Positions 14,201 through 29,200 of a DNA stretch of 64,000 bases are shown in pieces. Position 1 is the stretch's first letter. Each line of letters begins with the position of its first letter. A program made the translations under genes and the position numbers. The stretch is taken from the NCBI RefSeq assembly GCF_037975245.1, contig NC_092578.1, positions 9,096,359 to 9,160,358 on the forward strand, given 5' to 3'. The DNA comes from Apostichopus japonicus. Its lineage: Eukaryota > Echinodermata > Holothuroidea > Aspidochirotida > Stichopodidae. The notes under the pieces were generated by a model. It ran no database searches and was not told the DNA's origin. It saw nothing but the letters and a program-made list of their open reading frames with translations.

Positions 14201-17200
14201 GTTCTCAAGGCGGAACTCCTGTAAAGATCGATTTTCGCACAGTAGAGTAGGAACTTCATGATACACGATATTACGACTTAACGAAATATCGTGAATAATA
14301 AAAACCCAAAGCCCAAACGAAGTTACGAATTGTGATGCGCTCAGCTTGAAATCACGATCTCACGATATAACATGTTAGCGTGAATGTAGCAGTCATGTTT
14401 GCTATCGTGAAGGCTTGGTATCACGATATAGCGTGTGATCGTGGTATATCGTTATATCGTGGTAGCGTGTACAAAAAATTTACAGTAGTCAGGTTTCACG
14501 ATAGAAAACGATAGAACAAGATAAGGGCATCACGATACACGATGCCACGGCCGATTTAATGTGAACGGTACTGTACCAGGTATGGTACAACAAAAGTTAT
14601 AATTTTTATCAATTTGTTGGCTGAATATATATTAAACCAGTCCATTGACATACAGTATCGACAGTAATTTACTGTATATAGCCATTTGACAGTGTACTGT
14701 ACCACACCCTCCACTACTGTACTGTAGGTACAGTGGCACTGGAGTTGCAGGTGAGAAAATAAGCTTTCTTGGCAGAGATAAAACTGTACTATATATGCTG
14801 CAGAATGGTTTAAGTTCTTCTGCATATGTATGAAACTGTGATCAATATTTTATTTTTCATTCAAGATATGTTATGGGAGTCCCTTCATTGCTGCTTTTAT
14901 TGGTTGTCTGTAAAGATTACACACCTTCAGGCCAACTGGATTTTCCCTAAAAAATCCCAGTGATCCACACTTTGACCTACAGTGTGACCTATGTGCATTC
15001 TCACATCAATGTTCTCCTTTGTAAAATTGTTTGGTAGGATTTTTCCACCTGTGGAAAGATTTATCATCAATTAACATGAGGCTGTTTATTTTCAAATATA
15101 TACACAATAAATCTTTTTGCACTTTTAAATCACTTTTAATTATGTGGAGACTTACAAAAAATGGAAAAATGAAGAAAGAAGGAAAAAGAGAAAAAGATTT
15201 CCATTTTCTTTTCCTCATCTGTGAATTCCAAGAGGTTATAACACGATGTTGAGAGATTATTCCCAGGGAGCGTAAAATCGTCAATTAAGGGAAAGCCTCA
15301 GCGGCACACTTTGACATTGCCGAATTTCCCACTTGTTTCTCCTTGAGCATAGTCGTTTGGCCTCTGGGAGTACATTCTTATCGACTCCCATGGGTGACTA
15401 AGCACAGTCAAGAGCTCGGCCACGACTCATTAAACTACTTCGTCCTCAGCTTCTACACGTTCTCGACGAGTTTTTACTGGGTAAAATTCTTTCTGCAATA
15501 GTGGTTAATTGCAATGTTGATGGTAGAAAATCAATAGAGAAGCGGGTGGCGGGAATCTCGCCTGGTCCTCTTCGTCTTGCTCTGCGTTTTTCCTCATTCT
15601 GGTCTCGTGCGGGATGCCTATAAAATCCATCCTCTTAGCCTCTCTATAAAAGACTAATGGGTTTACAACCTTACAGTAACTGTATCTGCTATTCGTTAAC
15701 CCTGTGTCAGTAAATGAGTGACATTTTTTGGCTGTCTGTCTTGATACTGTGATTAAGGTTACTGTGCATTTTGAAGATGTACTGTACTGTAATTGTAGAA
15801 AAGAATAGTATGTCTGCCAGCTGGCTTCATTATTTCATTCTCTCTCTGTTAATAATTTGTTGGCGATACTTTCCTACTTAGGTTGCTTGTCTGGAACACA
15901 TTCCTTGGGCAGAAAGGACCGACAGTTTTTGTCCAACATTCGCTTCCTAATTTAGTCAAAAAATGTGGTTTTTAATAAAATGCAAATGTCATATGAAATG
16001 TGAAGTCCTCACTCTTTTACTGTAGTCAAGATTTTTCATCTCTAATTATGATTCACATTCTTCTTTCCATTTCAAAATTGAAATGTGTACAGTACCTCTT
16101 CTGTTAATCACAAAAATGATCTTTGAAATACAGTAATAACAGTGTGTATATTCTGGCTTGAATTGCCATGAAATTGAATTTAATAGACAAGTGGTGAACG
16201 GCCCAGTATGTGATATGAAACGACACCAAATAGGAAATAATTCTTGGTCTTCAGTACACAAAATGGATTGCCCAGCTGGGACCTTCTACATGATTCATTA
16301 CAGTATGAGTCTATTTTAAGATGTAATGTACTTGTAAAAACGTAAATTGTCTCTGCCTGCCGGCTTCATTATTTCATTCGATATTCGTTCATAATTTGTC
16401 AACGATACAATATTCCTAGTTTTAGTTGCTTGACTGTAACACATTCTATGAGCATAAAAGACTGAGAGTGTTTTGTCCAAAATTGTCTTCATAACTTTGG
16501 TCAAGAAATGAGTTTTTAGTGAAATGCAAGTGTCAAATGATATATTATGATTGTATTCTAACAAACCTTAATCTCTGAGAAAACTGCCGGGTAATCAGAA
16601 CCTCCAGCAAAGTACTTTTGAAAACTTATACCTGTAGCAGTTTTTAGCATGCTGAAACTTGGGGTCATGATACCGATGATGTGGCACCAATTTTCTGTAT
16701 TAAATGTCGGTTCAAGTCTCTAAGTAAAAGCGACACAAACTCTACCAGCATCTTCAGCTCACATGACAGAGATCAACGAGGAGAGGCCCTCCCCCAAACA
16801 GATACAAAAAATATTGAGCTCCATTTGGGAGTTCAAAATTTTTGTCTGGGAGCTGTCATTTCAAGGCAGAATGTGTTATTGAAACTGGTTCAGTTTTTTT
16901 TTACAGATTCAATATTTGCAAAACCCAGCTCCATTACTGTACAGAAAATAAACATTCCTGATACTAAAATAAAGAAAACATGCAAAATTGAAAATACCTG
17001 TGGCTGGATGATGTCATAGGTCTGTAGACTTGATCAAGTCTTCAGCCATAACGTGTGAAGGAACGTTAAATCTGTGATATATCTCTCTAAATGGAAGAAT
17101 TCCTGTTAACTTTACAGTCGCTGTTTGGAGAGGTTGTTCATCACATACTGTAGATGAGTAACCATGGTTGAGTCTGTGCCTTCTTTTAAGATCTGCCAAC

Positions 17201-20200
17201 TATTTATTCCCATATACCGTAGATCAGTAACCATGGTTGAGTCTGTGCCATCTTTTAAGAACTGCCAACTATTTGTACCCATATACTGTAGATGAGTAAC
17301 CATGGTTGAGTTTGTGCCTTCTTTTAAGATCTGCCAACTATTTGTAACCACATACTGTAGATGAGTAACCATGGTTGAGTTTGTGCCTTCTGTTAAAATC
17401 TGCCAACTATTTGTTCCCATATACTGTAGATGAGTAACCATGGTTGAGTTTGTGCCTTCTTTTAAGATCTGCCAACTATTTGTACCCACATACATAGATG
17501 AGTAACCATGGTTGAGTTTGTGCCTTCTGTTAAAATCTGCCAACTATTTGTACCCACATGATGTGGATCAGTAACCATGGTTGAGTTTGTACCTTCTGTT
17601 AAAATCTGCCAACTATTTGTAACCACATTTTGTAGGGATCTCTTTTGAACATAGATCAGAGATCTCTTTTGAATATAGATTGTCCAGTTAAGCAATATTT
17701 ATAATACCAAACCAATCAGTACAGTACGGAATCAATGAAATAAGATTTCTATGGAAATATTTATTTTGGCTGAAACGTGAACATTAATGAGAAGTAAAAC
17801 CCAATGACTTCTTCGACTCGATGAATTTTGTCAAACAGAGTGTCTGTTGTGTAACTTGATAATCATACGCAATAGCTGTAGGTCAGAAATTTTCAAAATA
17901 TTTTTATTTTACTCCCTGACTTTGTTTGGAATGAAAGTTCACCTATGAATGCACCCACTAATATGAACTGCATGGTCGTGCATTTTTATAGTGTTTCTGA
18001 ATCGTCATGGAAATTTATTATCTTTAAAATTATCTTGTAAGTGAATTGACTGGTTGAAGTATATGGAAATTGAATTGAAATTTGGAGAAAAAAAAGGGGG
18101 GGGGTGGTTTATAATCATGGAATGCATCTAGCCTCTGTAACATACAATATGTGTGACTTCCTAGTTCAAATACAAACTTCTGTTTCTCAGAATCAATCAT
18201 TAGAACAATAGTGCACCTCTCAATGCCTTGTACTGATTTGATCTATTCTCATTTTTACCCACAGGTTATGCTGTTAGTTCCGGTCACTTTGTCGGTCCAG
18301 CCAGAGACGTGCAAGGTGTGGCCGGTGCGCCCCGGGCTAAAGAACTCGGGAAGGTTACTATCTATGATATCAGTAACAGTACAGTCTACCAAGAGATCTA
18401 TGGAGAACCAGTGAGTATATATATGGTGTAAACTTATCTGACATCGCATTGCAGAAGGTGTGCATAATTTGCAACTTTCTACAGACCTACAGTACAAGGA
18501 TTCATTGTAACTCGTGTATACAGAAACCGTACTACAGTAGGAAGTAATAAAATTCACAGCCTTCAAAACTGCTGCACAAACTTAGAAGACTAAATTATTC
18601 CTTGTAAAGGGTTTATCACTTTGTCTTTCTAGCTTCTGATCTCATGACCATGAAACTCCTAGTTACCCTATGTACGTACAGTTAAGGAATATTAACGTTA
18701 AATCACAAAGTCATAGTTTCCCTATGTACTGTACATATAGTAAAGGATGATGAACGTGATCTCACAGAGTCATAGTTTGCCTATGTACGTACAGTAAAGG
18801 AATATGAACATGATCTCACAGTCATAGTTTCCCTATGTACATACAGTAAAGGAATATGAACGTGATCTCACAGAGTCATTTGGAACCAGTTTTAGGCACT
18901 GCAAACTGTAGCCTTCAAAGATTTTAGATTGAATTTTCCATTCAGTAACTTACGGTACTTATCCTCAAGCAATAAAGTCCTGCGTGAACACAATTATTTG
19001 TCGTGTGCAACGTACAAAGGCTGACATTGACATGACAGCCGAATCAATATGAAAGGGTCCAAGAAGTCTCGTGGTTTAAAGTCTTGCCTAATTACTAATC
19101 ATTAACATAAAAACATCATCATGGAACAGAGTTTCTCATAATTTACATCTGTCACCCCCAAATAGAATGGAATACAACACCTACAGTGGAACTGCAGTGA
19201 TATAGTCCTGTGGGTATTAATGAATTATGACCCACGAACGGAATGAATTGATTTTTCTCACAGAAGGTATCATTTATCAACATGCAGAAGACTTGCGTAG
19301 AAACTTTCGTTCGTAGATATATCTGGGCTTTTAATGAAGCTATACAACGTGTCATCCATAAATGCCTCCAAAATGCAATATGCTGAAATTGCCAAAAATC
19401 AGATGTCCTTTGAAGTCCATTTGCTTTTAGAAATTGACCTCTGAAATAAATAATTTCCAGACATAATTGAGAATTAAGGGAAACATTAGACCATCTTAAA
19501 GGATGACTATCTTAAGTTTAGTCTTTGATATAATCTAGCCCAAGGCAAAAGAAAGAAAAAAATCAGTGCTAGAAATGTATCTAAAGCTACAATCCAGTTC
19601 TCAATATATTGAATAATGCTAATGTCTGTATTGCTCCTGGAAGGCTGAATCGATAATGACTTGGTTAGTCAGTGATCGAAAGTTTAATTGTTACTGTTGA
19701 TCCATTGTCTGATAACTTAGAAACTTGACCAAAAACTCGACATTGTCCTTTAACTTCATATGAACGACACAGAGCACCTTTGGTTGACAAATTTATTTCC
19801 TTCTCCACAAATTTGTAATGGATTATATACAAATAGGGGTCGCATCTGACAAACTGAGCGAATGGTCCATGTAATAGACTATGTAGTCCTCCAGCCAATT
19901 TTTTTAATGCCTTTTAGATGTTTAAAGGTTCGTTTCTGATGACATAAAAGTGGTATAGAAAAGAAAACCTGACTATAAGCAACCTTGCTCTATTATTGTC
20001 AACATTTGAATATTACTTTTGTGGCTAAAAGTCATCGATAATAATGCTCAAGGCAGAATTACTGATGAAAAAGCTTTTGCAGGGCCGTTAAAATATGAAT
20101 GACCAATAATTGACATAAGTGTATTTTATCTTTAGGATGGGAGAAAGAGGGGAGAGGGGTGAAGAGGTTTGGTGGCAATGCTGACCACTTTTTAAAGATT

Positions 20201-23200
20201 GAGTTTTTCTAAAGTTCATCAGCATCGTCCCATAAATGTGCTAGAAATTTTAATAACGGTCACTCATGTTAACCAATGATCACCAAGCATTTTCAACTGT
20301 CACCCTCGGATCATCTGTTCATCGCTAAGATTTGTCGTTATCTAATTAAACTCTCGACTTGGAAAAAGTCGTTTGGAGAATCAAGAGTCTCCCTGGAAGA
20401 TCTTTTGGAAACATGTAGCAAATTGGGGGCCACTACTGATGACCTTGAATTCTTACTCGCCCACAGTACCATCAGCCCTTGTACGGTGTGTACCATACTA
20501 TACTATACACACGTTTGAAGCTGATTGATATATGAATATGCAGTATGTTGCACTTCTTTCTCTGCTTGTATGTTAAATGTCTTTCACTGAGGGTGTTATT
20601 CTCGATATGCATGACTGCTCTATGTTATGACTAATGGCACACTCTGACTTCTGTGTATTACACTTGGGGGGGGGGGGAAGCAGTGGCTGAATATAATCTT
20701 GGCAATGGAAGCAAAGTTTATTTTATAAGGAAATGTGATGAAATTAAGATTATACCTCATTATAAACCAATTGAGATGTTTTCAATGGAAGGCACACATG
20801 CAGAGCAGTACAGAAATGGTTAGAATAGCTTACATGTGTATGTATCCATGTATTTAATGGTGGTTGATGTCCTCTGATATTGCATGTATACTTGTATAGT
20901 AGCTTACTGTATACACCAGTAGTTTTGATGAGTATTTTAATGGCAGTCATTACAGCTAGCTGCTGCTTTAGCCAAACAGTTAAAGCGAACAAATGTTGCA
21001 ATATTTACGTCTGAATGTAGCCAACTTGGCAAAACATTATGAGGGAATACATTAATGTTCAAATTTTGTGCAAAACTCTAAAAAGCTCTGTTTTCTCTCT
21101 TATCAAATACTTTGGTATGTGTGCAGAAAAACTGCAATATATACGCCTTTGCACTGATTCTGCATAGAAAAAGGACGACCAGATCAATTATTTGCTGAGA
21201 GTAGAGTAGGTCCATGCCACCTTGGAGATGAAACTTAAAGAGATGTGCTCTATAATTTATTACTTTAACTAAAGAAAAGGACCATATTCTATACAGCATC
21301 CCGGTGAAATTTGTGTTCAATGGAAAAGTTATAATGACACATTTTGCTTCAAGAGCTACGGGGAAACTGCAAAATCACTGGTGATTTATTTTATGACCAA
21401 CCAAAAACGGAGGTAATTCACCAATAATGTCAGAAGAGGCCATTAGAGAATGAGAAGGAGAGTTTAAACTGATGTTTATTTGTACAGTTCGTACAAGATG
21501 AGATCTAAGTACTTAGGATAGAGGTAATGTACAGCACATGATATCTAGTCACAATTTTACTGTATTAAATATTGTCATTGATAATTCTCTGACTACATAC
21601 AGTGCGTTAACTGTGACATATTAATTTGAGCAGATCTATACTTGTATTGTCTTCACGAAATATTTTTTTTCATATCTATACAAGTTTTTTACCAAGCCTT
21701 CATTATTTATTCAAAATTTGCCACGGTTGGCTGGGAAATTTATGTGCCCAGCGATGATGAACGTCACACACTATTAATGTCATCTGTGTTAACCAGTGAA
21801 TCAGGGTGAAATTTGATTGATTAGTTGGAAAATTCATGTTGGCTTGCTGCTGCAGTCTGGCACACAAAGATACGTTTTCTGTGTTCTTTGATACATTTGT
21901 TCTCTTCTATTTGGTACGGTAATTAGATTGTAGCACTTAATACTGTACACTAACTGTATTCATTTCGTGTTCACGAAAGACATTTTGTAATTTTGTAGGT
22001 AAATGTGGTGGATAAAACTGGAAGGTTCTTGTGCAGTATATTTGAATAAAAGTTTTTATGGCATAGATATACTGTAAGCTGATTACAACATTGTTTCATG
22101 GAACAGATTAGATTGTAATTGCATTTCTTCGTTTATGTTAACATTAATACTGATCATGTTTACATTAATCTGCTTCATGTTTACATCACTTATATACATT
22201 GCAAGAATGTGATCAATATTCAATGTTTCGTCCCCAAAAATACAGTAGTACTGTACCTTGTCTTGGTATACTACAGTATATGTCGACAGATTGAATATTG
22301 TTGAGAGTTCGGTTTGAATGTCAGGTCTGAAATCAATTTCCTTAAAGACAATTATTAGTTAGATATATATGTACATGCAATAGTCAAATATGAAAACAAC
22401 ATTTTCCAACAACAACTTAACCTTTATAAAGTCTTGCTTTAATACTGATTGAGCGCACATCAAGAATAAAGGATGAAAAACAAACATACTTACAATCCCG
22501 AAGGAAAAGAAATTTGGCAAACAAGTTTTGGAAAGAGGGATGGGATGTTGTACTGGATTCATTGTTCAATTCATAGAGTTATCAAAACAAACACACATTT
22601 TATACCAATATGCTCCATTCCATGTTTATTCATCCTATGGGTCCACACTTTCTTTTCAGAAGTTCACTTTTTTCATAAATACACATACTGTAGATAGCTC
22701 ACAATTACCCCAAGATAAACTGTACATAATACATACATTACTGTATCTATACAATAAATTTCCCTCTGTCTGCAAGCAATAACCTTCCACCTAGTTGAAC
22801 ATATTGTACGGAACATGTTCATACAAAGCTGAGGTGACAGTCTTCATACCCCAATCGCCTACGGATGTTTTGACACGCAAATTATGTAAACGGTTTCCGT
22901 AAAGATGACATTCCACATGGACTCGCCCGCCGATACACTTAATGCCATTTACTAGATTGGGAAAATAAAAATTCATCTTGTCTCTAGTTTCATGCAAGGT
23001 GGCCGTGAGAAGTCAGAGATGTATGATGCTTGAAGTGTGGAACATGCAAGATTGCCTGTCTCTCAGTGTCTCTGTGTAGTTGAAGATATGCACCTCTATG
23101 AAGCTAGAGTCAAGGTTTGCATGTATATACAGTATATATACGCATACAGTACAGTAGCTGCATTGAGGGTGTTATCAGGACGTTGGTGATACTGAACATG

Positions 23201-26200
23201 CATGCAGTCCAGATCGATTGTTCATAGAGCTCAAACGATTCTTATTGGTTATAAACATAGTTGTAAACATGAAATTGGATCTGTTTAATGTCATCATTAC
23301 TCAAGGTTTGCATATATATGCATACAGTAGCTGCAGTTAGGGTTTTATGAGAACGTTGGTGATACTGAATATACATGTATTCCAGATCGATTGTTCATAG
23401 AGCTCAAAGGGTTCTTCATGGTTGTAAACATAGTTATAAACATGAAATTTGATCTGTGTAATGTCATCATAACTGTTCACATAAAGTTGATTGCACCCAG
23501 CAGATAAAGTGTAGAGGTCACTGGGTCAGCTAGGTAACATGATCTTATTGTGTTGAAGGTCTCCAACAGTCTCTGTACCCATGTGTTAGTGAGATTGCTG
23601 AATGTGAGCAAGTTAGTACAATGTCAAGGAAAAGAAGCACTCCTGCTGCCAAACCCTCCAGGAGAGGAATGGAGTATGTTGGGGTATGAAGTGCTGGCCA
23701 AATTGTTACAAATGTAACAACAGTTATAGTATAGCTAGTCTTCAGATTACAGTGTGAGTGCTGTGGCTCTATCTTTAAAGCAGCAATGTTGTGTTAATAT
23801 ATCTTTGTTGCTCTATCAATGATAAAATTACATAGCAAATATACACTAATCATTCTCAATGGTTATGAGTGTTCAGTCATTAAAAAATTAAATTTAAAAT
23901 CTGGGAAAGTATCTTTAATTTAATGATATATTACTGTACTGTGTACATTCTCATTTTGCGCATTAAAACCTGATAACGTACAGTATGATAACATTTTATT
24001 AGGTCAGACAAGATTTAAAGTTGCTTTACAGAGCAATTCATACCATTCTTTACGCCGAAGAATTACAAAGTTGTTTTTGTGGCCTCCTGCTTTTGAATCA
24101 GAGTTAACCGCAATAATATCAGGCATGCTTGGTGGTGTATATTGAGATACACAGTAACATGTCATACTGTAGATGGATATGGTTTGGCCAGCTGTCAGAG
24201 AACATTTCTGTGGTAAAGACTAAGGAATTGACATTGTTATTTGAATGTATATGTACAGTATACTGCAATTGTGATACAATGGTATCTGAAGTAATGAGTA
24301 ATTGCCCATAACTAAGTGGGAGCCAGTCCCCCCCCCCCATGGGGTCAATAACGTCATTGGTCCTCTCTTCATGCAAGTCATTCAGAATTCATGCAATCTT
24401 TATAGTGTATGAAGTTTTTTTCTGTTTGGAGTTTTCTTAACAAACATTATATTATGAGAATAATTCATTCTTTATCCCATTTCCTCCAGCCTCTTAGTAC
24501 CAGCCTCTTAGAATTCATGCAATCTTTATAGTGTATGATTTTTTTTCTGTTTGGATTTTTCCTAACAAATATCATATTATGAGAATAATTCATTCTTTAT
24601 CCCATTTCCTCCAGCCTCTTAGTACCACCAGGTCCTGGGCCCTAAAGGCCCCTACCCCCTCTCATCAGGCCCGATCCCCTCTCATCAGGCCCTCCTCCCC
24701 ACCCCCCACCCCCTCTCTGATGACTTGAGTACCAGTTGTCACATTTGTGACTTTGTACAGGTCTAGTATAGAGTATTATACAGTAGCTAGTGATTCATAA
24801 TATTTATACATATCAGTAACCACATCCTGACCCATTAGCCAGCTGCCAATGGTGCTATGTGGTGACTCATATTGCATGGTTGGGATACATGCAGCACTTA
24901 AAGCCCCATAGCTGTCTACCAGCACCCTTTATCTACACTGTGATGAGCCTCACGTAAACATAAAATCAAAATATTGTCAAAACACTCACCAACTATTAAT
25001 TTCACATTTCTATGTAATGAAATTGAATGCCTATAGTTGTGAACTTCCCAGGCCCAAGCATTCCTTTGGAGAATTAAATCTTCCCTCAGACCTTTTAGGA
25101 GATGATAGGATGCAGCTGTCGCCTATTAGCTGTTAGTGTCAATTTTTTTTTTTCAATTTATGTGTGGTTATTTCTACCTCATACTGTTTAGAAATCAACA
25201 ATTGCAAGGAAGAAGAAGGAGAAAAAAAAAAAAGCATGATATTTGTTGAAAGTATAATTTTCATCTCCTACTGTATATGGTTTGTCAAGTAATTTAGGGT
25301 ATCAAGTTACTTTTTTTCATTTGGACTTACTGTAAAATAGTCGAAAGTTGTTTCCATCGGTGTGATGGCCTGTGACAACAGTATGATGATGCGAAATGAC
25401 TTTTGCTATCCTGGGTTTGATATATGATATACTGTAGTAGTAGTAGTACTGTAGTCTTTACAACAGTCATCATTTTAGTTCCATAAGAAAGAGCTGATAA
25501 AGAGTTCATTTACCCAGTGTACAGACAGGGTGTACGGTCACTACTGTAGAAAGGTTGCAGGATCTTTTATACAGTACCCACCACACTAAATAAAGGCCCA
25601 TACTAAAGATAAGATGCAGGGACAATCCACAATAATGAAAGGGCACAGGATCTATTATATAGTATCCGCTGCATTAAATAAAGGCCTATACTAAAGATTA
25701 AATGCAGGGACAATCCACAATAATGAAAGGGCACAGGATCTTTTATACGTACCTGCCACACTAAATAAAGGCCTATACTATAGATACGATGCAGGGACAA
25801 TCCACAATAATGAAAGGGCACAGGATCTATTATATAGTATCCGCTGCATTAAATAAAGGCCTATACTAAAGATTAAATGCAGGGACAATCCACAATAATG
25901 AAAGGGCACAGGATCTATTATATAGTATCCGCTGCATTAAATAAAGGCCCATACTAAAGATAAGATGCAGGGACAATCCACAATAATGAAAGGGCACAGG
26001 ATCTATTATATAGTATCCGCTGCATTAAATTTTATAGTGAATCGTGGGTGGAATGTTTTGATAAGCACAGATTGAAAGTTGGCTGTTAGTATCAAAATAT
26101 ACAGTCTGGCTATAATAGAATTCTGATTGTTTCCCTCACAGCGGAAACAACCTACATTTCACTGTGGGCAGATGTATCATGGGAAACATTTTTGTTTGTA

Positions 26201-29200
26201 TTTTCTGTAGAGGCTTGTAAAAACAAATTATCCTTTGAACAGTGTCTGGCCTGTAGTATCCAGTTTGACAGTGAGAAGTGGGTCACTTTGTGACACAATT
26301 GATAATACCCTTTCATCAGTTCTGAAAAGTATATCACAGGGGACCTAAACTTTTGTTGTCAAATTGGATTCATCTCAATGTTCTAAAATCTATGACTTTG
26401 TTTCTATTTATTAAATGTATATATATAACCAAGGTGCCCTACATTGTGCAATTTACAGAGATGAAAGGTTTTTGTAAAAAGAGGTTTGTCAAGCTACAGT
26501 ATAGGCCTACAGTATATGTTCTAGAGCTTCCGTCACAAACACTCAAGTAGGCTAGGTCAAACTGGAATGTGAATATAAACGATATGCCTACTGTTTGCCA
26601 TTGCTTGGGCATATAATTCAACTGTATAACCACCTTCATGTACAGTACTGTAGCTTTTAATAGTTTGGTCAGATTCCATTAAACTCTTTCTCCTGGATAT
26701 TATTATCATTATAAATGGTACCTTCATAAAAGCAAGCAGATTTACAAACAAAGCAATGGTGACTTTTTTCCAGGTACATCCTGCAACACCCTGACTTCTA
26801 CCATGATGTCGAGAATGTGACCTGGCAAATATAAACTGTAGTACCAGGGTTTCCCTAACTTTAGTCGCCCATGAACCCCTGTGGATGTCAGAGTTGTCCA
26901 CGAATTCCCAACTTTTCGAGACACGATCTGAGTCATTATTATACTATAATACACATAACAGTGCTTCGTAAAAGATCAAATTCATAGTGTAATATTGAAA
27001 TGAAAAAAAAAAAAAAAAAAGAGTGTGTCGATAGGTACAACTTTTGAACATTACTAAATTATATGATATATCAGATTTTAGTTCAACAAAAAGTACTCTA
27101 GTTTTGACTTTCAGAAATGTCTCACGAACCCCCTGGGATAGACTCACGCACCCACTGGGGGTTCATGCACCCCAGTTAGGGAACCCCTGCTATAGTAGTA
27201 TGTGACATTCTAACTCTATAAGCTGCATGATGTTGAAATGTGTAACAAAATAATTGGCACGTCACTTCATTGTTATCAATACAATCCAAATCTCTTAATT
27301 TTATATACATATGACATCAACATGAAATTAGGAAACAGCTGCTCAGGGATTTAATTGTCACCATTTTTTTTTTTTGGCCCCCAGGCATGTGATACTTTAA
27401 ATGTTAAATTCACTCGGTGGAAAAGGTTCACTTAAGACTTAACTGACAGCTGTAGTGGTTGCATTTATACAATTAGAAATACAATAAAGAAACCTACCTG
27501 GAGCTCATTTACATTGAAATGTAATAGGTGCAAATAAACAGGGGTTTTCAACGTGGGGAAAAGGAACATGAAGCAAATGTTTGTAGCAAGTTGTTGACAT
27601 TTGTTACTACGGTAGCTGCGATATACAGTAGCATGTTCTTTCAGACTATTATTAATATTGGCTGTTGGTCAGGCTAGCAATAAGCCTTCATTCTCCATAT
27701 ACAAGACTATATGATGGGTAGTGATTTTGAACTTACAGAAGAACTGACTTTTAACAATGAAACCATCTCCGAAATTGTAGTTTCAAGTCTTAATTCAGAA
27801 TTGTTGATCTGGAAATTAAGAAATTAATGCAAGACACTGAAGTGGGTCAGTGCAGGGGTGCAGTGCTATTAAAAAGTTGTTACAACAAATTTTGTAGGCT
27901 TGCTGTATAGGTAGATTGGAGTTGAATTGGTTGGTGAAGTTGGTGATTATCCATACCATTTTCAGGTTCATTTGAGTTACAAGTCCTAGAAAAATGTCCT
28001 AGATATGTTGATCTGGAAAGTAAGAAATTAATGCAAGACACTGAAGTGGGTCAGTGCAGGGGTGCAGTGCTATTAAAAAGTTGTTACAACAAATTTTGTA
28101 GGCTTGCTGTATAGGTAGATTGGAGTTGAATTGGTTGGTGAAGTTGGTGATTATCCATACCATTTTCAGGTTCATTTGAGTTACAAGTCCTAGAAAAATG
28201 TCCTAGATATGTTGTAGTCTCTTCATTCTGGGAATTCTTTTACTATAGGTGTTCTGTTTGATTGGAGTTGAATTGGTTGGTGAGTGTCCATACCATGTCA
28301 GGTTCATTTTGAGGTGTCCTAGAATGTCCTAGATATGTTGTAGTCTCTTCATGCTGTGAATTCTTTTACTGTAGGTGTTCTGTTTGCTTGGAGTTGAATT
28401 GGTTGGTGAGTGTCCATACCATGTCAGGTTCATTTTGAGGTGTCCTAGAATGTCCTAGATATGTTGTAGTCTCTTCATTCTGTGAATTCTTTTACTGTAG
28501 GTGTTCTGTTTGCTTGGAGTTGAATTGGTTGGTGAGTGTCCATACCATGTCAGGTTCATTTTGAGTTGTCCTAGAATGTCCTACTGTAGATATGTTGTAG
28601 TCTCTTCATCCTGGGAATAATTTTACTGTAACTGTTCTGTTTCACATTGTCTCAAAACAATCTCTGAATGTTTACAAATGAGATTTGAACTATGATTCTC
28701 TATGCAAAAACTGATACAATACAACTTTCCAATAAGTTATGGTTGCAAACTTACAATATATCGTTTAGCACTTTGCACTCTGCAACATTAGATACAGTAA
28801 TAGTCCTGGTCCAAGTACTACTACTACAGAAACAATATGTAAAGTAATATTTCTGGGAAGCTTCCAAGTGTGTATTTATATGATTTAAACCGTGTTTTGT
28901 TTGCTTTGTTTTTCCTGTACAGATGACCACCTATTTTGGAAGTGCCATAGCTTCGGTAGACTTGAACAACGACGGACTCTCAGATTTACTGGTTGGAGCT
29001 CCACTCTATTCAAGCAATCAGGATGAGGGCAAAGTCTATGTTTACCTTAACACTGGCTCGCAGGTATGCAAAGCGAAACTATTTACTGTAGTTTACTTTC
29101 TGTTTCCTACATGTCAGAAATTGTGAATGACAATTGCATACTGTACTATACTGTTGGTATATAACACAGAGAATACATACGAATGCTTTCAAGAGGAAGA

